The notes beneath the pieces were generated by a model. It did not search any database, was not told the DNA's origin, and worked only from the letters and a program-made list of their open reading frames with translations. A DNA stretch of 26,311 bases from an uncultured Clostridia bacterium (GTDB lineage Bacteria; Bacillota; Clostridia; TANB77; CAG-508). The stretch covers positions 1 through 26,311 of the forward strand of contig CAJFQT010000006.1 in NCBI GenBank assembly GCA_904419095.1, read 5' to 3'. Below, one piece after another: positions 17,635 to 25,165 of this stretch. The number at the start of each line of letters is the position of its first letter. Position 1 is the first letter of the stretch. The position numbers and the translations under genes were made by a program.

Positions 17635-17922
17635 TCAGCGAGGAAAATTATTTCTTTCCATAGATTTCATCACATTTTCCGGAATGTTATCTGGAAAGTT
17701 TTGTGCGTAAGCAATAAATTCATCCACAGAAATATTTACTTCCTCCATAATCTTAGTAGCCTTTTCGGCTAACTGCAAAAAGTAGAAATTTGCTGAATTA
17801 GTTTCCCAATCTTTCTCTGACGGAATATGTGTAAATGAACAAAATCCACCAACGAAACACCATCCATTACATTTGGGGCATAAAGAATCATGAAGTTTGG
17901 TTGCTAATTCAAATTTTGACAT
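17635..17922 (-). CDS. Small Cys-rich hypothetical protein (95 aa)
   Basis: I do not recognise this family. The N-terminal third carries CPKCNGWC and a further Cys in GGFC (about residues 15-28), a pattern suited to binding zinc or an Fe-S cluster. The rest is helical, with many acidic residues and several Trp/Phe/Tyr. The start at 17922 has AAGGAGA 7 nt upstream; a second ATG further up precedes that site. It is monocistronic, with its own strong promoter, and is less AT-rich than its neighbours, so transfer is possible. Confidence 0.72.
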   Translation of the reverse strand: MSKFELATKLHDSLCPKCNGWCFVGGFCSFTHIPSEKDWETNSANFYFLQLAEKATKIMEEVNISVDEFIAYAQNFPDNIPENVMKSMERNNFPR

Positions 17923-17969
17923 AATAATGTCTCCTTTCATATTGATAAAAAGTTTATTGTAACAAGTTA

Positions 17970-17999
17970 ATTATACCACGAATTAACATAAAAAGTCAA
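17970..17999 (-). promoter_or_regulatory. Promoter of the Cys-rich gene
   Basis: On the minus strand TTGACT (17999-17994) and TATAAT (17975-17970) are 18 bp apart. A TGG just before the -10 makes it an extended -10 as well. Confidence 0.7.
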
Positions 18000-18080
18000 A
18001 ATTTGTAATGTTTTATTAATAACAAGTTTACAAATTATTAAATAGAAATATTATAGTTCAATTTAGGATAAAATTCGACC

Positions 18081-18115
18081 AAACTCTTGTTTTTGTTAAT
18101 TAAATATAGTATAAT
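18081..18115 (+). promoter_or_regulatory. uvrA promoter with SOS-box-like palindrome
   Basis: TTGTTT (18087-18092), a 17-bp spacer and TATAAT (18110-18115) form the promoter. AAAC-TCTT-GTTT (18081-18092) overlaps the -35, the same outer pattern and position as at the Y-polymerase promoter. LexA control is inferred. Confidence 0.65.
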
Positions 18116-18137
18116 GTTATCGCATGGGAGGGATATT

Positions 18138-20968
18138 ATGAATGACAAAATAGTAATAAAAGGAGCAAAAGAACATAACTTAAAAAATATTAATATAGAA
18201 ATACCAAGAGATAAATTGGTAGTAATAACAGGACTATCAGGTTCTGGTAAATCTTCACTTGCATTTGATACATTATATGCAGAAGGACAAAGAAGATATG
18301 TAGAAAGTTTATCATCATATGCAAGACAATTCTTAGGTTTAATGGAAAAGCCAGCTGTAGAATCAATTGAAGGACTATCACCAGCAATTTCAATAGACCA
18401 AAAAACAACATCAAAAAATCCACGTTCAACAGTAGGAACAGTTACAGAAATATATGATTATATACGTTTGCTATATGCTAGAATAGGAGTTCCATACTGT
18501 CCAAATTGTGGTAAAAAAATAGAAAAGCAATCCATAGATCAAATAATAGATTCTATTTTACAACTACCAGAAGGAACAAGAATCCAAGTATTAGCACCAA
18601 TTGTAAGAGGAAGAAAAGGAGAATTCACAAAACAACTTCAAAACTTCCAAAAAGAAGGATTTGTAAGAGTTAGAATAGATGGAGAAATGTACGAGCTTTC
18701 AGATGATATAAAATTAGACAGAAAGAAAAAACACAATGTAGAACTTGTAGTAGACAGACTAGTCATAAAAGAAGAAATAAGAAGTAGATTAACAGAATCA
18801 GTAGAAACAGCATTAAAAAATGCTGAAAATCTAGTTTTAATTGATATTGTAGGGGACAAAGAAGTTTTATACAGCTCAAATTATGCATGCCCAGATTGTG
18901 GATTTAGTTTTCCAGAGTTAACACCTAGAATGTTTTCATTCAATAATCCATTTGGAGCGTGTCCAACATGTATGGGAATCGGATATTTAATGAAAATGGA
19001 CGAAGATTTAATCATTCCAGATAAAAATAAAACATTATATGATGGAGTAAAAGCATTTGGTTCAAGTGTAATGAAAAGAGCAGATACAATGGCAAAAATG
19101 TATTTTGAAAGCATAGCAAGACATTATAATGTAGACATATCAAAACCAATAAAAAAATTGCCACGTGAATTTATGAAAAAAATATTATATGGAACAGGAG
19201 ACGAAAAAATAGACTTTGAATACGAATCAGCAGCAGGAGTAAGGAACTTCACAGCTCCATTTGAAGGAGTACTACCAACACTAGAAAGAAGACATAGTGA
19301 AACAAAATCTCAGGGAATGAGAGATTTCTATGAGATGTATATGAGCAATAGTGAATGTCCAACATGTAAAGGAGCTAGACTAAGAAAAGAAATCTTATCA
19401 ATAAAAATAGGAGATAAAAACATCAATGAATTAACAGAAATGTCCATAAAGCAAATAAAAACATTCTTAAACAACTTAACTTTAAACAAAACTGAAGCAA
19501 TGATTTCAGAACTAATACTAAAAGAAATAGACCAAAGACTTCAATTTTTAATAGATGTAGGACTTGAATATTTGACACTATCAAGAAGTGCTGGAACATT
19601 ATCAGGAGGAGAAGCACAAAGAATTCGTTTAGCAACACAAATTGGCTCAGGTTTAACAGGAGTTTTATATATTCTAGATGAACCAAGCATTGGTTTACAC
19701 CAAAGAGACAACGACAAATTATTAGCAACATTAAAAAAACTTAGAGACCTAGGAAACACTTTAATTGTGGTAGAACATGATGAAGACACAATGTATGCCG
19801 CAGACCAAATTATAGATATAGGACCAGGAGCAGGAGAACATGGGGGAAAAGTAATGGCACAAGGAACAGCTGAAGAAATAAAACAAGTCAAAGACTCTGT
19901 AACAGGTCAATATTTAAGTGGAAGAAAGAAAATAGAAGTACCTAAAAAAAGAAGAAAAGCTATAAAAAATAAAGTTATTGAAGTACAAGGAGCAACAGAA
20001 AACAACCTAAAAAATATAAGTGTAAAATTCCCATTAGGAGTATTCACTTGTGTCACAGGAGTATCTGGATCAGGAAAATCAACACTAGTAAATGAAGTGC
20101 TTTATAAAACCGTTGCAAAAGAATTAAATGGTTCAAACGAAAAACCTGGTAAATGCAAAAGAGTAAAAGGATTAGACCAAATAGACAAAATTATAAACAT
20201 TGACCAATCACCAATAGGAAGAACACCACGTTCAAACCCAGCAACATATACAGGAGTATTTGACCTAATAAGAGATATATTTGCAGGAACAAATGAAGCC
20301 AAACTAAGAGGATATGCAAAAGGTAGATTTAGTTTTAATGTAGCAGGACGGAAGATGCGAAAGCTGTAATGGAGATGGTGTACACAAAATAGAGATGCAC
20401 TTTTTACCAGACATATATGTACCTTGTGAAGTATGTAAAGGAAAAAGATATAATCACGAAACATTAGAGGTAAAATATAAAGGAAAAAATATAGCAGATG
20501 TATTAGATATGACAGTAGAAGAAGCACTAGAATTTTTTGACAAAATACCAAAAGTAAAACAAAAAATACAAACTCTATATGATGTGGGATTAGGATATAT
20601 AAAACTAGGACAACCATCTACAACATTATCAGGAGGAGAAGCACAAAGAGTAAAACTTGCAACAGAACTATCAAAAAGGGCAACAGGAAAAACACTTTAT
20701 ATATTAGATGAACCAACAACAGGGTTACACATTGCAGATGTTCATAAACTTATCGGAATTTTACAAAGATTAGTTGATGCAGGAAATAGTATTATAGTAA
20801 TAGAACATAATTTAGATTTAATAAAAACATGTGACTATATAGTAGATTTAGGTCCAGAAGGGGGAGACGCAGGAGGCGAAATAGTTGCTTGCCGGAACAC
20901 CAGAACAAATTTGTAAAAATGAAAGAAGCTATACAGGTAAATTTTTGAAAAAATATATTGAAGAATAG
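18138..20968 (+). CDS. uvrA: Excinuclease ABC subunit A, needing +1 frame changes at two CGG codons (20349-20351, 20893-20895)
   Basis: UvrA is the damage-sensing ATPase of nucleotide excision repair. The start at 18138 follows GGGAGGG. Visible features are Walker A GLSGSGKS (32-39), zinc finger 1 (C251, C254, C275, C278), signature LSGGEAQR (488-495) and the second Walker A GVSGSGKS (641-648). At codon 738 the frame reads CGG and would end at 20369 (743 aa), before zinc finger 2. Skipping one C gives AGGRCESC and continues with C740, C743, C763, C766 and the second signature (830-837). A second CGG at codon 919 would end the protein at 20916; skipping one C gives ACGTPE and the normal tail to 20968. 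The restored length is 942 aa, typical of UvrA. No partner uvr gene lies nearby. Confidence 0.9.
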
Positions 20969-20994
20969 AAAAATTTTTAATGCAAAGGGTTTGG

Positions 20995-21075
20995 TCAATT
21001 AATGACTGGGCCTCAGCTTATGGCATATCTTTGCCAAGTTAATATGTAGCTAGAAAAGTATCAGCCTAAGATTGA
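20995..21075. other. GC-elevated segment of unknown nature behind uvrA
   Basis: About 80 nt here are clearly less AT-rich than the flanks. They contain a small hairpin (GGCA-TATCTT-TGCC) and a 15-codon ORF without a ribosome site (21002-21049). A strong terminator follows. It could be the 3' untranslated region of uvrA, a small RNA or the remnant of a mobile element. Confidence 0.3.
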
Positions 21076-21084
21076 AATATAATT

Positions 21085-21116
21085 AGAAAGGTCGCTAATG
21101 CGACCTTTCTCTCTTA
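21085..21116 (+). terminator. Terminator downstream of uvrA
   Basis: AGAAAGGTCGC (21085-21095) pairs perfectly with GCGACCTTTCT (21100-21110) around a TAAT loop, followed by CTCTTATTT. It may also serve the small minus-strand ORF. Confidence 0.85.
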
Positions 21117-21155
21117 TTTCAGTTTTTTGGACATTTCTCTATTGAAAATTATTTT

Positions 21156-21248
21156 TCATTTATTATTATGTTCATCAATTCTATATTTTATTTCTCCAAT
21201 TATAATTGACAAAATAATAACACATCCAAAATAGTAAAAAATAATCAT
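21156..21248 (-). CDS. Possible 30-aa membrane peptide
   Basis: A 30-codon ORF encodes a peptide with one hydrophobic segment (about residues 2-19, FYYFGCVIILSIIIG) and a charged tail (EIKYRIDEHNNK). AGGAGG at 21259-21254 is 5 nt before the ATG, a much better ribosome site than chance ORFs usually have, and a good promoter lies upstream. The size and layout resemble type I toxins or small regulatory membrane peptides, but no sequence match to a known family is claimed. No antisense RNA promoter was identified. Confidence 0.5.
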   Translation of the reverse strand: MIIFYYFGCVIILSIIIGEIKYRIDEHNNK

Positions 21249-21355
21249 TTCTTCCTCCTTGCCAATTGGCTTTCTAAAATAAAAGTTTACAGGTTGCAAT
21301 TTATATAAGCTACTCTTAAATCAGAGCAGGAATTTTAAAATCATATTACAGTACT

Positions 21356-21384
21356 ATATTAACATAATTTATTATTCTTTTCAA
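21356..21384 (-). promoter_or_regulatory. Minus-strand promoter upstream of the 30-aa ORF
   Basis: TTGAAA (21384-21379), 17 bp and TAATAT (21361-21356) on the minus strand would give a leader of about 100 nt before the small ORF. That leader contains the palindrome GCCAATTGGC directly before AAGGAGG. Confidence 0.5.
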
Positions 21385-21462
21385 TATATGATATGCATAA
21401 ATACAGATAATATTTTATTTTGTTACAAACTTAATCTAACATAAAATAAATAGCATAAAAAG

Positions 21463-22410
21463 TTAGTACATAAATTCCTCCAATTTTTTAATATATTCTT
21501 TATCATTTATTATTGAAATAGCAAAACATTTCTTACCTAAATCCTTCAAAGATGCTCCTATATGATATAATTCTTTATTATCAATCACTATAAATCTATC
21601 ATGAAATTTATTAGTATATGCTAATTTTAATATGGGGTACTGTTTATTAAATTTTTGAATATCCAATTTTCTTATATTACTATTTGGTGTTGTTAATATC
21701 ACAGCTTCTACGTCTTTATTTTTCTTAGATAACATTTTCAAAATACTATCATCTATGTAATTATCTATAATCAAGATTTTTTGCTTTGCTTGCTTTATAA
21801 TATCTATAATTAAACTATAAGCATCATATATTTGACCTTCAAAAAATATTTTTTGCTTAAATTCTTTTTCTGTCTTTTTTTGTAACTCATCAAATACTTT
21901 TTCAAATTGCATTTCATGTTTTGTCAATTCTTTACCTTGAGCTAATAATGTAAGTTCAACATTCGTTAATCTTTGAAAAATAGCACTATTTAAGGATAAG
22001 AATTTTCTCATTTCTACAAAAGCATCCATGATTTTTATACTTATCTGAACAGCAATTGCATTTTTTAATAAAGCCGAAAGCATAGCAATACCTTGTTCTG
22101 TAAATACATAAGGTAAATATTTTTTATGTTGCCCACGTCCTTTTTTGTTTAAGGTCACAATTTGTGACCTTAAAAGTTGCATTTCCTCTTCTGTTAATTG
22201 AAAACAAAACTCTTCTGGGAATCTTTCTATGTTTCTTTTGACAGCTTGATTTATTTTCTTAGTTTCATAATGATATAACATAGCCACATCACTATCCAAC
22301 ATAACCTGTTTTCCTCGTACTGTATATATCAAATTTTTAATATCTTTTACTTGATAATTTACCATATCAACATTTTTATTTATCATTCCATTTTCAGCAT
22401 CTTCACTCAT
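21463..22410 (-). CDS. ORF6N-domain protein with C-terminal PLD-like region
   Basis: This 315-aa protein has an N-terminal ORF6N domain (about 23-112, with GKQVMLDSDVAMLYHYETKKINQAVKRN and FTEQGIAMLSALL), a DNA-binding module common in phages and mobile islands. A charged, probably coiled helical linker follows (140-190). The C-terminal domain (190-315) has HDRFIVID (270-277) and a later GAS, resembling a single, degenerate phospholipase-D-type HxK/R-x4-D motif. The start follows AAAAGGAT. It is a single gene with a consensus promoter that carries an SOS-like box. It may be a phage-derived regulator or a defence-linked nuclease-like protein; activity is unknown. Confidence 0.82.
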   Translation of the reverse strand: MSEDAENGMINKNVDMVNYQVKDIKNLIYTVRGKQVMLDSDVAMLYHYETKKINQAVKRNIERFPEEFCFQLTEEEMQLLRSQIVTLNKKGRGQHKKYLPYVFTEQGIAMLSALLKNAIAVQISIKIMDAFVEMRKFLSLNSAIFQRLTNVELTLLAQGKELTKHEMQFEKVFDELQKKTEKEFKQKIFFEGQIYDAYSLIIDIIKQAKQKILIIDNYIDDSILKMLSKKNKDVEAVILTTPNSNIRKLDIQKFNKQYPILKLAYTNKFHDRFIVIDNKELYHIGASLKDLGKKCFAISIINDKEYIKKLEEFMY

Positions 22411-22437
22411 AAATTCACATCCTTTTCAACTGCAAAC

Positions 22438-22466
22438 ATTATAAAACACTTGTTCTATAATGTCAA
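22438..22466 (-). promoter_or_regulatory. Consensus promoter of the ORF6N gene with SOS-box-like palindrome
   Basis: On the minus strand TTGACA (22466-22461), 17 bp and TATAAT (22443-22438) are perfect consensus elements. The box GAAC-AAGT-GTTT (22455-22444) lies in the spacer next to the -10, where a repressor would block transcription. Confidence 0.75.
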
Positions 22467-22539
22467 CATATTTTATAATAAAACCTATAATTTTTATTCG
22501 ACATTTTTTTCAAAAAGTATAGATAAAACAATATTACTT

Positions 22540-22548
22540 TGATATAAT
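22540..22548 (+). promoter_or_regulatory. Promoter of hydCBA
   Basis: TGATATAAT is an extended -10, with a weak -35 (TAGATA, 22520-22525) 17 bp upstream. It lies about 54 nt before hydC. Confidence 0.55.
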
Positions 22549-22601
22549 ACAAATAATATTTGAATATAAATTAAAGCAGAGAAAAGTAAGGAGGTATTTC
22601 A

Positions 22602-23108
22602 ATGCAAGAAAACGCAAAAAACAATTGTTGCACACAAAAAATTACAGACTTTGTCAAAGAACTTGAAAAAGTATATAAACAAGAAAAAGACAATCTAATA
22701 TCAATGCTAGAAGAAGTCCAAGAAAAATTTGGTTACATACCATTAGAAGCACAAAAAGAATTATCAGAATATCTAAAAATACCAATGGCAGAAATCTACG
22801 GAGTAATCACATTTTATTCAAGATTTACTCTAGAACCAAAAGGAAAGCATACAATTTCAGTTTGTCTTGGAACAGCATGTTTTGTAAAAGGTTCTAAAAA
22901 AATAATGGATAGATTGAAAGAAAGATTAAAAATAGAATCAGGTCAAACAACACCAGATGGTTTATTCTCAATAGATGAAACAAGATGTGTTGGAGCATGT
23001 GGATTAGCTCCTGTATTTACGGTAAATGGAGAAGTTCATGGCAAAGCTACTGTCCAAAAACTTGACCAAGTACTAGATGAATTATTAAAGGAAGAAAATA
23101 AATCATAG
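22602..23108 (+). CDS. hydC: NADH-linked hydrogenase [2Fe-2S] subunit, HydC/NuoE-like
   Basis: This 168-aa thioredoxin-fold subunit carries one [2Fe-2S] cluster with ligands C88, C93, C129 and C133 (CLGTAC and CVGAC). It is the NuoE-like small subunit of the soluble electron-bifurcating [FeFe] hydrogenase. AAGGAGG at 22588-22594 supports the start. hydB follows after 15 nt, and hydA is third in the operon. The same fold occurs in NADH dehydrogenases and NAD-dependent formate dehydrogenases; the hydA neighbour decides the assignment. Confidence 0.93.
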   Translation: MQENAKNNCCTQKITDFVKELEKVYKQEKDNLISMLEEVQEKFGYIPLEAQKELSEYLKIPMAEIYGVITFYSRFTLEPKGKHTISVCLGTACFVKGSKKIMDRLKERLKIESGQTTPDGLFSIDETRCVGACGLAPVFTVNGEVHGKATVQKLDQVLDELLKEENKS

Positions 23109-23123
23109 GGAGGGAGAAGATTT

Positions 23124-24983
23124 ATGATATCATTGCAAGAACTTCATAAAATAAGAGAAGAAAAAAGAAAGGAACTTGATTTAAGGGTAAATACTAAAGC
23201 TGATACTAGAGAAAAACATATATTAATATGCCATGGAACAGGTTGCACTTCTTCTAAATCTCCTCAAATTTTAGAAAATTTTAGAAAAATTTTAAAGGAA
23301 AAAAATATTGATAATGTCAGAGTAATTATGACAGGATGTTTTGGGCTTTGTGCAAAAGGACCTATTGTTATAATTAGACCAGAAGATACCTTTTATGCTA
23401 TGGTTACACCAGATGATTGTGAAGAAATTATTCAAACTCATATTGTTGAAGGAAAAAGAGTTGAAAGATTACTTTGTAAGGATATTGATGGAAAAATAGT
23501 AAATAGTTTAGATGAACTTAATTTTTACAAAAAACAAAAAAGAATTGCATTAAAAAATTGTGGTGTTATTAATCCAGAAGACATAGATGAATATATTGCG
23601 TTTAATGGATATGAAGCATTAGAAAGAGTATTGAGAGAATATACACAAGATGAAGTTATAAATATAATAAAAAAATCTGGACTTCGCGGTAGGGGAGGAG
23701 CAGGTTTCCCTACAGGTAAGAAATGGGAACTTACTAAGGCATCTGCTGGAAAACAGAAATATGTTGTATGTAATGCAGATGAAGGAGATCCAGGAGCTTT
23801 TATGGATAGAAGTATATTAGAGGGTGACCCACATTCTGTATTAGAAGCAATGGCAATTGCAGGATATTCTATAGGAGCAGATAAAGGTTTTATATATGTA
23901 AGAGCAGAATATCCAATAGCAGTACATAGATTAAAAATTGCAATAGAACAAGCAAGAAAATATGGAATACTTGGAAAAAACATATTTGGAACAGGATTTA
24001 ACTTTGACATAGAAATAAGACTTGGAGCAGGAGCATTTGTATGTGGAGAAGAAACAGCTTTATTGGAATCTATAGAAGGAAAAAGAGGTCAGCCAAGAGT
24101 AAAGCCACCATATCCAGCGCAAAGTGGTTTGTGGGGAAAACCTACACTAATAAACAATGTTGAAACATATGCAAATATAGCCCAAATAATTTTAAAAGGA
24201 GCAGAATGGTATTCTTCAATAGGAACAGAAAACTCAAAAGGAACAAAAGTATTTGCTTTAGGAGGAAATGTAAATAACATAGGACTAGTAGAAGTTCCAA
24301 TGGGAACAACTCTAAGAGAAATAGTATACGACATAGGTGGTGGAATTCCAAATGGTAGAGACTTTAAAGCCGCACAAACAGGAGGACCTTCAGGTGGATG
24401 CATACCAAAGGAACACTTAGATACACCAATAGACTATGAATCATTAAAACAAATAGGTTCAATGATGGGATCAGGTGGACTAATTGTAATGGATGATACA
24501 AAATGTATGGTATCACTTGCAAAATTCTACTTAGAATTCACAGTAAGTGAAAGTTGTGGAAAATGTACACCATGTAGAATAGGAACAAAAAGAATGTTAG
24601 AGATATTAGAAAAACTATGTGACGGAAAAGGAGACGAATTTGACATATATAAACTAGAAAAACTAGCAGTAAACATACAAAAATCAAGTATATGTGGACT
24701 AGGCCAAAGTGCACCAAATCCAGTAGTAAGCACATTAAAATACTTCAGGGAAGAATTTAGAGAGCATGCAATACAAAAAGAATGTAAAGTACTAGAATGC
24801 AAAGCAATGTCAAAAATAACAATTAACCCAGAAAAATGTAAAGGCTGTGGACTATGCCAAAAGCACTGCCCAGTACAAGCAATAGAAGGAGAAGCAAGAG
24901 AAAAAAGAGTAATCAACCAAGAAAAATGTATAAAATGCGGAACTTGCCTAACAAGTTGTCCATTCCACGCAATAGGGAATTAG
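23124..24983 (+). CDS. hydB: NADH-binding flavoprotein subunit of the bifurcating hydrogenase, HydB/NuoF-like
   Basis: This 619-aa subunit binds NAD(H) and FMN and is the likely site of electron bifurcation. An N-terminal thioredoxin-like [2Fe-2S] domain has C36, C41, C72 and C76. The NuoF core shows the NADH-binding GRGGAGFPTG (from 189) and the FMN-binding CNADEGDPGAF. A [4Fe-4S] site is formed by C478, C481, C484 and C524. The C-terminus adds two ferredoxin-type [4Fe-4S] clusters (C572, 575, 578, 582 and C602, 605, 608, 612). This domain order is that of HydB in HydABC hydrogenases rather than of plain NuoF. Length is normal. Confidence 0.95.
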   Translation: MISLQELHKIREEKRKELDLRVNTKADTREKHILICHGTGCTSSKSPQILENFRKILKEKNIDNVRVIMTGCFGLCAKGPIVIIRPEDTFYAMVTPDDCEEIIQTHIVEGKRVERLLCKDIDGKIVNSLDELNFYKKQKRIALKNCGVINPEDIDEYIAFNGYEALERVLREYTQDEVINIIKKSGLRGRGGAGFPTGKKWELTKASAGKQKYVVCNADEGDPGAFMDRSILEGDPHSVLEAMAIAGYSIGADKGFIYVRAEYPIAVHRLKIAIEQARKYGILGKNIFGTGFNFDIEIRLGAGAFVCGEETALLESIEGKRGQPRVKPPYPAQSGLWGKPTLINNVETYANIAQIILKGAEWYSSIGTENSKGTKVFALGGNVNNIGLVEVPMGTTLREIVYDIGGGIPNGRDFKAAQTGGPSGGCIPKEHLDTPIDYESLKQIGSMMGSGGLIVMDDTKCMVSLAKFYLEFTVSESCGKCTPCRIGTKRMLEILEKLCDGKGDEFDIYKLEKLAVNIQKSSICGLGQSAPNPVVSTLKYFREEFREHAIQKECKVLECKAMSKITINPEKCKGCGLCQKHCPVQAIEGEAREKRVINQEKCIKCGTCLTSCPFHAIGN

Positions 24984-25029
24984 GGACGGTCCTTAAAATC
25001 CCTTCTAGGAGGGATTTTGGGGACGGACC
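24983..25029. repeat. Palindromic repeat element between hydB and hydA
   Basis: Directly after the hydB stop lie two copies of GGGACGG (24983-24989, 25020-25026) around a hairpin in which AAAATCCCT (24995-25003) pairs with AGGGATTTT (25010-25018) and GGTCC with GGACC. It is GC-rich compared with its surroundings and resembles the GGGACGGTCC-type dispersed repeats of many Firmicutes. It could weaken transcription into hydA. Confidence 0.6.
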
Positions 25030-25165
25030 TCAAAAAAACATAAAAAATATTCGAAAAATATATAAATATGCACATAAATATAAAAACAATAAAAGAATTA
25101 ATACGTAAAAACTTTATAAGCTAAATACCAAAAATAAATTTTTTAAAAAAGAAAGAGAGATGCAT

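Noticed and set aside
22351..22542. A 63-aa plus-strand ORF across the ORF6N promoter region.
   Set aside because: It overlaps the ORF6N gene start and its promoter on the other strand and has low-complexity AT-rich composition.
24854..25108. An 84-aa plus-strand ORF overlapping the end of hydB.
   Set aside because: It is a shifted reading of the ferredoxin-coding end of hydB and of the repeat, and has no ribosome site.
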